From Erythroxylum novogranatense (taxonomy: Eukaryota; Streptophyta; Magnoliopsida; Malpighiales; Erythroxylaceae): 64,000 nucleotides of DNA. Position 1 is the first letter of the stretch, and every line of letters begins with the position of its first letter. Shown one piece after another: positions 1-12,879 of this stretch. The stretch lies in contig CM057225.1 in the NCBI GenBank assembly GCA_029891385.1, positions 74,557,387 to 74,621,386 of the forward strand. Reading direction: 5' to 3'. Position numbers and translations under genes: made by a program. Under the pieces are notes generated by a model. The model did not search any database. It was given only the letters and a program-made list of their open reading frames with translations, and had not been told where the DNA came from.

Positions 1-108
1 AAGAAGGGTGAGGTGAGCTCGGTGGAAGCAAAGAAGGAGAGAAGAAGAAAAGTTTCGTGGAAAGCTAGGGATTTTCATGGAAAAGAAGAAGAAATCAAGG
101 GGTTCAAG

Positions 109-526
109 GTTAGTTTTTCATATTTTCATCTTGTTTACAAAAGAAATGGATTGTTGTGTGAGAATGGAGAAAATCCTAGAGAGAGAAAGCTTTGAGCTTT
201 GGATTTTTAGTGAGATGTTGGTTGATTTGTCTTAAGATTGATGTGGATTTGAGTTTTCTCTAATTAATTGAAGTGTTTATGCTTTAAGTGAGGTTTAATT
301 TTGGAAAATTGTGATTAGGTTTTATGTTAATTTGGAGATTTTTGAAATTATTGATTTAGATAGCTTAGAAATATGATCAATTGGTGAATTCCTAAGGTAA
401 TTTGAGTAATTATGTATTTATGATGTTGAATTTGGGTATTTGTGGTTTAGGAAAATTTAATTTGGAAGAAAGAAGAAAGAATTGGAGAAATTGATGATTA
501 GGACAAGATGCAAGCATTGATTCGAG
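109..526 (+). other. Putative LTR intron 1 (109-450) and exon 2 (451-526)
   Basis: A GA-rich leader ends in TTCAAG followed by GTTAG at 109. A TGTGGTTTAG acceptor ends at 450. The following 76-nt purine-rich block ends in TTCGAG before GTGGGT at 527. The same acceptor, block length and donor recur in the LTRs at 11432-11507 and 20105-20180, and with 71-78 nt in families B and E. Splicing is inferred from conservation only. Confidence 0.5.
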
Positions 527-859
527 GTGGGTTTCATATTTATATTTTGATTTATAAGCTATATATGAGTTTTGAAATTTTAAGAAAGCAAATATTGGGT
601 TTTTGAGAAATTCTTGTTTATATAAATGCTTGAAAAATTATGATTAATCTTTGAAATTATGATTTCCGAATGATTAAAGTTATTCGTTTAAAATGATTGT
701 GATAAAGTAAGAAAACTTCTGAAATTTGTTGTTTATGAATGTTTTGATAAATTATGAAAGTCGGTACATTCTTTGATTTCAAAGGTTTTGATTAAGTAGG
801 AATTATTGTTAAATTCATTATGTTTGAATGACTTAATCATTCCTATAAATGTTGCATCC

Positions 860-1440
860 TTTGATATTTGAAAGTGTTTGAAAACCTAAGACTTCCAAAA
901 GCTTTTGAAATTGTTATAAAATATTGTTTATGAAAGTGTTTGAAAATTTATGATTTCGACTATTTTTAAAGTGTTTAGAAAGTATTGTTTATGGAAATGT
1001 TTGAAAATTAGGATTTCATAATACTTTTGGAAATTATTTGTGAAATATTGTATATGAAAATGATTGATGATTTTGACTTCTAATTGCTTTTGAAATTGTT
1101 ATAAAGTTTATGTAAAGGTTTGAAAATTAGAATTTCCAAATAGTTTTGAAAGTGTTTCTAAACTATAGTTTCAGAAGGTTTGAAAATTTAGGATTTTCCA
1201 AATACTTTTGGAATTACTTATAAACCATTGTTTATGAAAATATTTGAAAATTTTGGGATTTAGAATACTCTGAATTGGTTATAAAATTTTGTTTATAAAC
1301 GTGTTTGAAAATGATGATTTCGAATACTTTGGAAATTGTATAAAAATATCATTTAGGCAAATGTGTGAAAAACAAAATCTGATTTTCGAATATTTTTGGG
1401 AGTGTTATAAAGAAAAGTTATGATTTTCCGACTATTTGGA
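860..1440 (+). repeat. Degenerate ~65-75 bp tandem repeat inside the LTR
   Basis: A phrase of the kind GTTTGAAAATTTATGATTTC, a short T-rich link, then GAAATTGTTATAAAATATTG recurs about eight times with drift. The matching region of the solo LTR (about 11220-11390) has only about two such units, so the array looks expanded in this copy. Unit borders are approximate. Confidence 0.6.
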
Positions 1441-2608
1441 ATTTGTTAGAAAGTAGTGGTTAAGTTTGAATATTTTGTATAAAAAAAAGTGTTGCAAGTT
1501 TAAATGTTTGATTAATTAAAGAAATTTCTGAAATTACGAAAAATAGTACGAAGGTTTAATTCATTGTTTTTAAATGGATTGAGAAACGTAGAAAGCATTG
1601 AATTTTATTGTTTTCGAATGGTTTGGAAAAAATGTTACAAGTTTTAATTGAGATAAGAAATTAAGAAAGATTCTGAAATTATTTATGTTATAATGATTTA
1701 AGAAATCGTTTAAATTGTTAAATTTGTTATTTTCAATAGTTTCGGATGATTTCAATAAAATGTTCTTCATTGTACATTCATTGATTTTTGAACGTTTTGA
1801 TATTATTGAAATAATTGTTGAATTATGTTTGAAGGTTTCAATCAGTATTCTAATTGTGCGTGCATTTTAAAATAATGTGCGAATTTGCTATGTGAGAATT
1901 TCTATGTAAAATTATGTGCAATTTTGGAAATGTCAAGTTGTCTGATCATCCGATGATTGTTAAAATTATGTGAAATTTTGGAAATATCAAGTTGTCTGAT
2001 CATCTGATGATTTCTAACATTGGTTCTATGTTATATGAATCTCTTCGATGTGATGACTTTGTGAATGTGAATGTGTCTTGTTAGACACAACATGAAAAAT
2101 TGAAAATTTAAAATGTGCCTTCGGGCAATTTGATTTTTGTTAAGGATGAATATGTGAATTATGTGGGTTTGGTTAGGTCCCCTCCGTAAGAGTCAGTGGA
2201 TTGTCTCCCTCTGATAGCCTTCTCCCGGCTGCCCGCAAGTGGCTTAGGAGTTCCAATTTCGGACTCCCCTCTGTTCACGACTGCACAGAACCGCTATGCG
2301 GGAATATGCAGTTCGTTCTGTTAGGACCGACCCAAACTATTTGATGTGTTATGTGTTTTGTTTTGTTTATGGTTGTGATGCATTCATGTTTTCGAAATTG
2401 TGCATGATTTGGAGGAACAATTGTGAGATTTTGAGAAAAGAGTTTTGAAATCGTGAGAATTTTGGAAATTGATTAAGAATGTTTTGAATAAATTGAAAGG
2501 CCTAAGAACTAAGTTTTGAAATTCTTGCTACTGAGAAATGTTTAGAAATGATAAACATTTTTACGAAATGATTTTTGCTTATTTTCGAGTATAAATATGT
2601 TATCCACG

Positions 2609-2658
2609 GAGCGAAAGCTCACCCCCTCCTTCATCCACATCTCTAGATTTTCGAACAG
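2609..2658 (+). promoter_or_regulatory. Conserved hairpin, pyrimidine tract and CAG acceptor (family A)
   Basis: The hairpin GAGC-GAAA-GCTC (2609-2620) is followed by ACCCCCTCCTTCATCC and a TTTTCGAACAG acceptor ending at 2658. The same order is found in the other LTR families of the window, with paired base changes in the stem. It reads like the 3' end of an intron. Confidence 0.5.
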
Positions 2659-3755
2659 GAGATTGGATGGAAGACGATCACGACTTCAGTTCGATTTGTG
2701 CATGTTTTGTATTTATGTGTAAAGTTTGATGTTAGTGTATTCTTTTCAGATTGTAAATAAATGCTGAAATTAAGTATGGATTTGAGTTTGTGTATGATTA
2801 TGAGATCGGAATATGTAAGTACATTATGGAATTGTATATTGTATTGAGGTGAATATGAATGGATTTGTATATAAATAGTGAATGTGTATTGAATATGTTT
2901 TGATCGTGTTCGGATTGAGTTATGAATTATGAATGTATGAGTTTGTTTAGGAATGGGATTTGATTTGATCATGGATTATAAATTGTATATGAAATATGAT
3001 GGTATTAAATTATGAATGGGATTGATTGAGATTTTGTATGATCGATTGAGAATTATTGAAGTGTTAGGATTAGAATTGTGTTTGATTGTGTTTGGATGAA
3101 GTTGACTGATTGTGATTTATTGAAGTGTTTTAGAAATAGGCTTGCGTTTGGTTATGCTGAGATCCCGGACGGAGGGTCCGGTGGATTTTGATGATTGTAT
3201 GATTGATTTGGGAAATATAGAAGTGTTTTTAGACCTTTGCAGGTTTTGAGTTAGGTCAAATGCAGCCGTTATGCTGCCAAATTTTCAATAAAAATTGGGA
3301 TAAAAAGGAGATTTGGAACTTGTATGGATATATAAGAATGTGATTAAGTATTTGAGATTTGTATAAGGATGAATTTTCAAGAGTGGAAATCATTTGTATT
3401 TGATTTACATTAGTTTGAATAAAGATGCATAAGAAAGAAATAAAAATTTATGCCGGATTTGGAATGTCTTAGGGTTTCCAACGCGATCAGTTTGTTATGC
3501 TTCGTGTTTGCAAAGGATGTCGGTGTTTGTATCAATTCGATTATTTCGTTCGCTCTGTATGATTCGATTCGATCCACTTTGTTATTCGATGTGATAGTTC
3601 ATATCATTTATTTCGATTCGATAATTTGATTCATATTCGTTTCGTTCGCCTCTGTATTTCTTTGTTTCAATACTTCCTATTCGCTTTCGTATTCGTTTTC
3701 CTTTTCGTTTTTTGTTTCTCCGGTTGGGATCCGGTTTCCGGATCGGGTCCCAACA

Positions 3756-5099
3756 AAATTATTCTAGTTCTTGGACTAGTAAGAGTTCCTAACTTTGAAT
3801 ATATTCTGGCTCGAGATATATAATACCTATTCAAAGGGTAATCAACCAAAATCCTTTTTGATATGGAAAACCTAAAAATAATTTAACTCATTCTATAAAC
3901 TATCTGATAGATTTCACCCTAATCTAAAAAGATCTTGTGGCTTTTTTTAAAGAGCTCATACTTATTCATGTTATGATCTAAACATATATATCAACTCTCA
4001 AATCTCAATTTTTATCGTTTAATAATGAATCTTTCACCTTCGCTCCTTTGATTTAACAAATGTAAAAGCATGGATAGATCAAAATAAAACTACAATTTCA
4101 TTAAACCAAAGAATCAATTAGAGTATATCACATCCTAGGTTCTTCCCACCTAAATCTATATCAATATTAGTTTATAAACACAAAGAATATCAACATAAAA
4201 ACAATAAAGAAAACAATATAAAGAAGTCATGTTCTTGAATCTTAAAAATCTCCAAAGAATTGTTGAATCCTTCCTCTATCTCCAAAACATGGTGACCTCC
4301 TAATCAAGAATAATGGAAAATAATTTCAAAGTAACTTTTTAATGTTTTCTTGGCCAAATAACTTATCTTTTATACGTCCTCCTCTTGTTAAAACCAAAAC
4401 CTTAACTTTTAATAAGTTTTTTTTTAATGTTTTCCAATTCACAACCGAAATACCACTCTCTCATAAGCTCCACTAGACTACACTACATTACACTAAACCA
4501 TAAACAATTGAAAATAAAAACTAAAATCATTTTTTCAATGTAGGAATTATTCATTTTTTCATTATACAGACTTTTATCAAAGTTATAACACTCCCAACAT
4601 TAAAAAGAATATATTTCTATCAATTTAAACTATGCAGAATACTCCCATACAATAAATATCAACATAACAAGCATTCCATCAAACAACTTACATGCATCAG
4701 AAAGTATTCCCAACATCACAACCAAAATTAGGTTTTGTCCCTTCTATCACTAACATTTATACCTTAAAATTGTTTTCCAATAACATAATATACAAATAAA
4801 TGAAAGTAATCAAATACCTAAGTTAACTTTAATCTAATATACAAAAAAAGATTACAATGGCTACAAAAATACCTCCACCGAAGGATACAATGACAATAGT
4901 CGGAGAAGACAAATGCTAGAAATTCACACAAGAGGAGAGGTGAAGCAGACAAAGAAGAAGAAGAAGCAAGGGGAGGAGCTTTCGGGTGAGTTAATGTAAA
5001 CCAAAACGAAGTAGTTTGGTGTTAATCCAAATGAATTCATTTTGTTTTACTTTAAAATGTTGAAGCTAAAGTAGAAAACCACATTTACCTTCAAAAATT
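3756..5099. other. AT-rich DNA with no recognisable gene
   Basis: I see no credible reading frame, RNA gene or terminal repeat here. Unassigned host or decayed-repeat DNA. The 5 bp after the LTR end are AAATT; the matching left TSD would lie outside the window. Confidence 0.5.
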
Positions 5100-5401
5100 A
5101 CCAACGAAATTTACTAAAGGAAATTTTTTTGTCGGTAAACTCAAAAACATTTTTGTTCTGTCAACAATTCCCGTCTTCTTTATCAAAAGGAATTTTATAT
5201 CGTTGAAAATTTTGACGAAATGATTTCCCTCTACATTTGCCGACGGATATTGTCACTGCCTCTATACCAAAATTCTCCCGTCAATGTTACCAACAGAGAT
5301 TGATTTTCCATCAGTGATTTACAATTTTTTGTCAATGATTTGCAACGATTTTGTTTCTATCAGTAATTTTTCATCACTAATTCCTACTTTTCTTATAGTT
5401 T
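5100..5401 (+). mobile_element. Possible decayed CACTA (En/Spm-like) transposon end
   Basis: Short direct and inverted variants of CCGACGGA / GTCGGTAA / CCGTCAATG / CATCAGTGATTT are scattered over 5100-5370, as in the subterminal repeats of plant CACTA elements. The stretch ends in TTTTCTTATAGT, close to the CACTA right end TTTTCTTGTAGTG. The opposite end and a transposase were not found, so this is a weak call. 5402-5639 holds nothing I can name. Confidence 0.3.
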
Positions 5402-5639
5402 ATTGATACCACTAACTTGAAAGAAGTACCAACCAGTCATCATAGTGTTTGTCTTGATGTTCTCAATTCCAGTCTCAAGTTTTGATGTTGGTGTCATTTA
5501 TTCCTTCTCTCATTTTTGACATTTCACGAATTAGCCTCCCTAACTATTCTTGAATTTGCTTAGTTAGCACCTGCATGCTCCAACTCATTTTCCTGCAAAC
5601 ACCTATAGATCCTTTCATATTTGTTATAGCTCTCCATTA

Positions 5640-8415
5640 CCACGGGGTATATACCGAAACACCCTAAGGACATTCCAGTACATAATCTATGATAATGGCA
5701 CGTTAGAGCAATCACTATAATCATTTAACATGGCATCATATATCTTTATTCTCTTATAAGACATCATTAAGAAAGTCACAATATTTTAAAACCAAAATTT
5801 CCTCATTTCATTTCATAAATCCAAATATATTTACATTGTAGCTTTTAAACACCCATACATGTACATCATCATATCCTAATACAAAATATGCTACATGAAA
5901 GAGGAAATTACACAAAAAGTCTATCTAATCCACCAATCTCAGCTGACCGACCTTTGAGCCTTTTCTTCTTTCCAAAAATATAAGAACTATACTTTTGTAG
6001 AATCTTTCAGTAGCTAATGTCCTCTCTCGATCCTGAAAAATCAATGTTGTAATTTTGGTGAGTTTTACGAACTCAATAAGGTAACCATCATCGATAGTTC
6101 ACTCAATTCATACAACATATCAACACGTAACATATACTTCACATCCTTGCATTCTGGCATAAAGTATCACATTTCACGTTCTCATTTAAATGTAAGAACA
6201 ACCATACATTTCACTCAATCAACATATGTATTAAAATATATATGAAATGTTCATGTGACTCTTTTCCAATTATTATGTTGCTATGATCGAGTGCCTAAAT
6301 TGTCCTGTATCCATTGTGGACATCAGGATCATTTATACTATCCCTTATCCGTTGAGGATACAGGGCTCGTTTTACATAGTGAGCCTTTGGTTCTTAATCA
6401 CATTTGGAGCTTTAAGCTTATTTTCAATAGCTACTCAAGTCACAACTCTTATTATCTGGTCATGCATTCATGTATGGAATGCATCTCTCATATTCAATCA
6501 ATCATGTCAAGAAGCACTTACTTCATCATATTCACATACAAGTAACACTTCAATATCACATTCATGCATCAAGTCTCGGACCTTCATTATCCAGCATCAA
6601 CATAATCAAATCACATTTATAACATCATTCAAAACGTATTCTAAAGCAAACAATTAATTGAACAAAACTGTCTAGGTTACTCACTGTTTGTTCCAGAAGC
6701 TATTGCCTTGAAGTCCTAGCAACGTTTGACTGATGGCACTCCATATATTCCTCTATATCATGCAAAACATACACATAACAACTTTGCACAATTATAAGTG
6801 TTCATTTATGCACATATGTATTTATGGAATATGGACAATGTATGTTCAATGACAATCCCGAGTAGATATCCTTAAAACATGTCTTATAACCAATTAACAA
6901 TATCTTTAAAACATTACTTAACATCTAAAACACTTTCCTTACTTTAATGGCTCAATCTAACATCAACTAGGCTCATTCAAGCTCACAATCAAGCCTAAAT
7001 ATCTTTGGGAAAAACATTAATGGGTCAATCATTTATAAACAAACATATCTTGGGAAAAAAGGCATAACTTTTTTTGTAGATGTCAGATTAATGTTATTCT
7101 AGGACGCTTTCAAAGAGAACTTCAAGATCTACAAGTTTGTAAGAACTTGAAGAGAGATTTTTTCATCTAAAGGGTCAAAATTGTCAATTTCTGAAAGTGT
7201 GCAGTGAATGCCCTCTAAACGGATATACACTGCACCAAAACCAACAAAAAGGGGGATGGAGTGTTTTCCAAACCCGTGAAGGTCCTTTTAATAAACTTAA
7301 TGTCCATTTAATGGAAATAGATGAGGCTAGGGGTCTTTCCAAACCCGAGAAGGTCTATTTAGCAGATCTAAAGTCCGTCCAACAAATATAGGTGAGAAAA
7401 CTAACTCAAGAGCCTTCCCAAAGGTTTCTACATCTATCCTAACCTTACTTTCACTATAAATTGTCCCAAATTCACTTCCTCTAATGCAACATCATTTCAT
7501 AACAATTCAAATAATAATTTCATTTCATTAGACTCTCTAATCTCTACTCATTTGATTCATCACTTACAACTAATTCTCGTCATTCACAAATTCCTATCTT
7601 TCTTTTCCATAACATATCTCACTTATATATAACAACAATTCATATTCAAAATTCATCATCTCAAGTTGATAACTTCTTCAAGTATACCAAATTTCAACTC
7701 AACATCATCCATATACAATTCATATTCCCTACTTGATCATAAACACTCAAAATAGAACACATTCTCATACACTCAAAACAAAACACATGATATACATTTA
7801 TCCACCAATTTGCTACACCTAGTTCTCAATTTCATGTCAAGTTTGAAGACTCTTATAGATAGAATTTAAATTTGACGTCTGCATGAAAAATGTATCCACA
7901 TGTCTCTAGTTTAATCCAAATCAAGAATCATCTCATTTGGATAACTACATAACAAGTCATAGCTAAAAAACAGAAGCATAATAAGTGAACATGTTACTGC
8001 TACATTTTCCAACACTCATCTTCCAATTTTCCAGATTTTACACCTAACACAACTTATACAAAGATCACTTTTCCTTCTTCATTAACTCTTTATTCTCAAC
8101 TCAATATCATTCACAAATAAATCATCATCTATATTTGATCATTAACTCAAAAATAAAACATGTGTATATACCATTCATTATCAATGTTCTGCACTCATTC
8201 TAACACCATTGTAATGATCATTCTACCTCTAAAACATGCCTAAAACAATTTCTAAATTATTACTCATCATATATATACAAAAGTAAGACATTTACATCAA
8301 CTATTCATCATTAATGTTCATCATACATAAAACACCATTTTAAGCCATTTAACCTCTAATTATCATTATAAAAGCTTCATTAAACACTACCTATGAAGAT
8401 ATAATGAAGCTTTAT
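5640..8415 (-). repeat. Family C-like LTR fragment (tail to middle), minus strand
   Basis: Read on the minus strand, it matches the order of LTR C at 28447-32695: donor-side leader (~8400), degenerate palindrome doublets (7190-7400), an AGCTT/GAGCC-rich block (~6350-6410), a hairpin (6060-6074) and a TTTTTCAG acceptor. Its tail (5640-6040) matches the reverse complement of 13910-14280, so it is closest to the subfamily of the neighbouring plus-strand piece. It is strongly diverged and has no intact frame; the overlapping reading frames at 6255-6657 are chance. Confidence 0.65.
6033..6074 (-). promoter_or_regulatory. Conserved hairpin and CAG acceptor (C-like)
   Basis: On the minus strand GAGTT-CGTAA-AACTC (6060-6074) precedes a T-rich tract and a GATTTTTCAG acceptor near 6033. 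The stem sequence differs from the GAGCT/AGCTC form of families A, B, D and E but pairs fully. Confidence 0.45.
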
Positions 8416-9301
8416 TGTAACATCCCATCACCAATGGGAAGGGTAGAATAGTAATTTGGAATGGTTTATGAGTGTTTAGAATTGTCTTAACATGTTCATG
8501 CATATACATACAAGTGACTAGTGAATTTTGCACATGTAAATGACTGTACATGCATTTATGACTTTTCCCGGTATATTTAGTCATAAATGTAATTGGTATG
8601 ATAAATGTGATCTTTTTGTGTTTGAAAAATTCATTGGAGAGGGTCATTGAGGTTTTAAAATTGTTAGAGAATTTTAGTGAATTTTAGCAATTTTCTAAAA
8701 ATTTTCGGTGTAATTTTTGGACTAGGAAAAATGCCAAGAGGCAGACTGATGATTTACCGGTAGTGAAAATGACTGTCTAATGGCACTGAAATTTTAGATA
8801 AATGATTTTCAGATTTATTAATTTGAGCCATTGAAAATTTGGGAAAATTTGGAGTAGAAATTGACATTTAGTTGGAAAGAAACCAAGTGAGTGCCTTAAA
8901 AATGAGACATGTGGCAAGTGACAAGTGTCACTTGCCTAACCATGTCTTAAACCATTCTTTTATTAATAAAAGCCAACCCTTTTAGTAGTCTGCCATGATG
9001 CTTTTAAAATTTGAAGGCCAAGTGAGTGTTTTTGTCATGTTTGCCTCTCCTTCTTCGTGACTTGCTCCCTCCTTCTCATCCATTTTTTTTTCTTCATTCT
9101 CTTCCAACCTCACCAACATTTCACCTTGTTCCCATCTATCAATTGCTACTTCCATCTTGTTATTTCTTCACTTTGCCAAAAGGAAAACCTAGTTTTTCCT
9201 CCTTCAAGATGATGGGGGTTCAAGAGCTTGTAAACCTTATTATGTTTTTTTGACTCCGGTTAGATAGTTGTTACGCTCATGTTTTATGAATGGTTTTAGG
9301 A

Positions 9302-9344
9302 TGTTGGGTTCCGAAAAAGGATCCAACATGTGTAGTATCAGAGC
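9302..9344 (+). other. LTR end and tRNA-iMet primer site embedded in another LTR
   Basis: TGTTGGGTTCCGAAAAAGG..CCAACA ends at 9328 and is followed by TGTG and TAGTATCAGAGC (9333-9344), one base off the iMet site. This matches the 5' LTR/PBS junction of element E (47404-47449). Here it lies inside family C-like LTR sequence, which suggests a recombined or template-switched copy. Confidence 0.6.
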
Positions 9345-9520
9345 AAGCGGTTGAGCTTTGGAAATAAGCGGGGGCCAACAGTTGTGGTATAAAAAAAATC
9401 GATGATGGTTAACGAGACTTCATTGGAGTACGTTCACGTCTTATGGTTCCATTTAAGAGCTGGTTTCTGGAAACGGTGCTCACCAAAATTGCAACATTAT
9501 TTTTCAGGACCGAGAGTAGA

Positions 9521-9525
9521 TTCCT
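9521..9525. repeat. Target-site duplication TTCCT, left
   Basis: TTCCT directly precedes the TG of the solo LTR and is repeated exactly at 13905-13909. Confidence 0.9.
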
Positions 9526-10481
9526 TGTTGGGACCCGATCCGGAGACTCGATCCCAACCAGAAAACGAAAAGCGAAGGAAATGAAGCGAATGGGAACGGA
9601 AATTTCGCTTCGAAATTTCGAATCGGAAACAAAGCAGTCGATAAAGCGAAACGAAAAACGAAGCGGAATCGAATCTTAACATACGGGAACAGAATAAAAC
9701 GAAAGCGGAAGCAATTCAAATAATCGAAACGAAAAGGTATCGCATCAAAACAAATCGAATATACGAAAGCGAAACAAACACTGAACCAAGCGGATCCGAC
9801 ATCCGAAAACAAAGCACAGAGAAACACAATCGCGTTGGAAACCTAGACTATCCAAATCGAAAATCCGGTATAATTTTTTTTTCTTTTTTTTTTTTACTCA
9901 AACTCATGCAAGTCATATAATTTCCCTTTTCTTGGACATCATCCTTAATCAAGTTCTCAAATCACAGCAAACTTCTTAACACTCGTATAAATTCCAAAAT
10001 CTATCTTTTAATCCTCTAAATCTTATTTTTCTTTTTTTCCAATTTGTTTTCTAACGAAATTTCGGCAGCACAACGGCTAACCCAAACCTGCAAAGTGTTC
10101 AAAATACACTTCTAAAATATATCCCAATCAATCATACAATCATTAAATCCACCAAACTCTCCGTCCGGAATCTCAGCAGAAACAAACACAATCTTAGATC
10201 TAAAACATTTCAATATTTCTCATACATAACCATAACCCATCATCATACATAAACTTTGAACCTCAACTCAAAATATAAATCCATAATTTACTTACATCAT
10301 CCAATTTCATAATCATACATAAATTCAATCATACACAATTTTATCTTCTCATACATCAAAGGAAACACTTACAACACATTATGGCAACTCAAGCCATATA
10401 CTCATACCAATAATCCCAAATACATAAAACACAAAATAAACGAAATCGGACATAAGTCTTGACTTTCTTCCGCCCGATCTC

Positions 10482-10533
10482 CTGCTCGAAAACTTGGAGA
10501 TGGGGATGAAAGGGGGGCGAGCTCGGAAGCTCG
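10482..10533 (-). promoter_or_regulatory. Conserved hairpin, pyrimidine tract and CAG acceptor (solo A)
   Basis: On the minus strand CGAGCT-TCCG-AGCTCG (10533-10518) is followed by CCCCCCTTTCATCCCC and a TTTTCGAGCAG acceptor at 10482-10484. The stem is 6 bp. Confidence 0.5.
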
Positions 10534-11431
10534 TGGGTAACATATTTATAAATTGAACAATAAGTGGAAAATCAATTTCAAGACGTTTTCCATTTTTAAA
10601 CATTTCACAGTAGAAACTCTTCAAAGCTTATTTCTCGAATGTTTCACTTTTCAAACCATTCAATTCTTTCATATCTCATGATTAAATACAAAACATGAAT
10701 GCACCACACTTAGAAACGAAACAAAAGCACATAACACATCAAATGGTATGGTTCGGTCAAAAGCGAACGTCTCGCACATTCCGCATAGCGATCCTGCTGC
10801 GGTAGTGAGCGATGTAACGTACTACACTTTCTCGCATAGCAGTCCAGTGTAGCCGTGAAAGGAGTCTGAAATCGGAGCTCCATGCCACTAGCGGGCAGCC
10901 GAGAGAAGGCTATAAAACTAAACAAGTGCACACTCGTCCCACATATGGGACCTGACCAAACCCACATAGACACACAATTGAAAACGAAATTTCAAATTGC
11001 CCGAAGGCATGTTTCGAAATCTTGATTTTCACAATCTTCATATCATAATATCAAATCGTGTCAAAAAGCTTGACACATGCACATTCCACATATTCACATC
11101 AATTTATATAACAATCATATTCAATTAATCAATTAATCACACATAAATCAAATGCATAAAAATGAATGCAATTATTTCTTTCAAACATAAATCAACATAT
11201 ACAAATGCATAAAGCAGCATTGTTCACATTTTTCAAAAATGCGAAAACATAATTTTCATAAATCTTGTATTCTAAATTTTTCAATAAATTCCACAAATCA
11301 TTTACAAACATTTTAACGTAAACCTTTTGAATAATTTTTTTTCAAATCCTTTGAAAACATAATTTCAGAAATATTTTTCCTTTCTTGATTTTTCAAATTC
11401 ACATAATTCAAAATATAAATACATTACCCAC

Positions 11432-12057
11432 CTCGAATCGATGCCAGAAGCTTATCCCTAGCTTCAATGTGACCATTTCTCCTTTCTTCCTTCCAATTTA
11501 ACATTCCCTAAAGCAATTCCATCAAAATTCAACCTCATAAATAACTTAATCTTTAAAATTGATGTCATAATTCATCAATTCTTACTAATTCCAAGATATT
11601 TAAATCACCAATTTCTAAAATCCCCAAATTCCAAATTTGACCTAAACCGATTAACTCAAATTCAATATCATATTTAACTTAATTTCTCAAATTGAGCTTA
11701 GAAAACATTAATTCCTCACATATTCAAGCTATCTAAATTTCCAATTTTCAAAAACCCCAATTTCCAAAATTGGCCTAAACCAATTTACACAAATTCAATA
11801 TCATAAATCACAATTTCTTCAAAATTGATTTCATATTTCACAAACTCATACTATTATCGATGATTCTACACCAATAATTCACAAAATTTCCAAAATCACA
11901 AATTTGGCATAATCCCTAACTCACATAAATCCAAAATTAGATCCAATTTATCATGGCATCTTCAAAATTGAGCTCATAATCCATGAACCCATATCATTTC
12001 CCATATTTCTAAACTAAAATTTCATCAAAAACACAAAGTTGAAAATTTTCTCTTACC
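11432..12057 (-). other. Putative LTR exon 1 end, intron 1 and exon 2 (solo A)
   Basis: On the minus strand the leader ends AAAGAG at 12057, followed by GTAAGA. The acceptor GCTTTAG is followed by a 76-nt block 11507-11432, which ends TTCGAG before GTGGGTAATG. Size and borders equal those in A (451-526) and D (20105-20180). Confidence 0.5.
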
Positions 12058-12879
12058 TCTTTTCTTCTCCAAATTCGAATTTTCATGGCTTGAAAGGAAG
12101 CTCTCTTCATTTCCCACCCTTCTTTCTCTTGAATCAACACAAAAATCCTTTTTGAAATCCCAAAATTTTCGAAATCTCCAAGCTTTTTCTTCTTCTTTCT
12201 TCTCCACAGCAATACTCTTTCATTTTCTCTCTTATTTCTTCTTCTTTCCTCTCATCATCGTGCTCTCCCTTTAAAAAAACGACAACCCCTTTGTGTTTTT
12301 AAAGCCATGTCATTAAATGATAGATAAAAGACCAAAATGCCCCTAACATTTTACTTTTAGACATGCTTACTTGCGGACATATTTTGCACTATCAAATTGA
12401 AGGAATTTGTCAAAACTTCCTTCTAGAGAAATGTTCCTCTATGTCTTAATTTCATAATGCCATAAGAATCATCCAATTCGGAGCACTACATCAAAAGTTA
12501 TGCTCAAAACATTTCAGGTATATTCATATTCTAACACATTTTCCATGTACGATTATTTCCATCCAAAAATTAACATTCTTAAAAACAAAATTGAAACTCG
12601 ATGTCTGTATAAAAATTGTAGCCCCATGTCTTAATTTTATTTCACCTCAAGAATCCCCTCAATCGGATCACCACAGATCCCGAATTTCTTAAAATACTGA
12701 ACTATGTTCAGAAATTTCTCAGCTCACTTTGATTAAATTAATCATCCACAATTTAATCTCATAAAATCAGAAATTTCCCCTGAAGATGTAATTAACTGTC
12801 TTAGGAATCCAACGCTTCAAAAACCGAGTCAATCGGATATCAAACGAAAAAGTTATAAGCAAAAGAGCGAGAGGAGGAC

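Larger units (their letters stand above)
1..3755 (+). repeat. Family A long terminal repeat, 3' part (cut by window start)
   Basis: The stretch ends at 3751-3755 in CAACA after an inverted-repeat-like terminus (TTGGGATCC..GGGTCCCAACA), the same end seen in reverse at 9526. It shares ordered blocks with the solo LTR at 9526-13904: a GA-rich leader, a TTTAG acceptor, a 76-nt purine-rich exon-like block, the block GCCTTCTCCCGGCTGCCCGC, a GAGC hairpin with pyrimidine tract, a GATCCCGGACGGAGGGTCC block and a TTCGATT-rich tail. No tRNA-iMet primer site follows 3755, so this is a solo LTR or the 3' LTR of an element lying left of the window. U3 and the true start are outside the window. No coding sequence is credible inside. 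Confidence 0.8.
8416..9525 (+). repeat. Chimeric family C-like LTR, left part
   Basis: It starts with TGTAACATCCCATCA, like LTR C at 28447 and 36277, and follows that LTR through the ACATGTGGCAAGTGACA block (8906-8940), a TATTAATAAAAG TATA-like box (~8961) and the pyrimidine-rich leader. After about 9240 it departs: an LTR end plus primer site of another family is embedded at 9302-9344. It then rejoins a C-type TTTTTCAG acceptor (~9506). It is broken at 9525/13905 by the solo LTR of family A. It appears to sit inside an older minus-strand relative (5640-8415 and 14572-15009). Confidence 0.6.

Noticed and set aside
5402..5415. TTGATACCAC as a minus-strand primer site of the older C-like element
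   Set aside because: Only eight bases match the iMet site and no clear LTR end adjoins it. Could be chance.
6255..6657. Overlapping 96- and 124-codon frames
   Set aside because: They lie inside a minus-strand LTR fragment with homology to non-coding LTR C. No domain and no conservation as protein.
12009..12212. Lys-rich 60-67 codon frames
   Set aside because: Translation of the GA-rich LTR leader; similar frames appear wherever that leader occurs.
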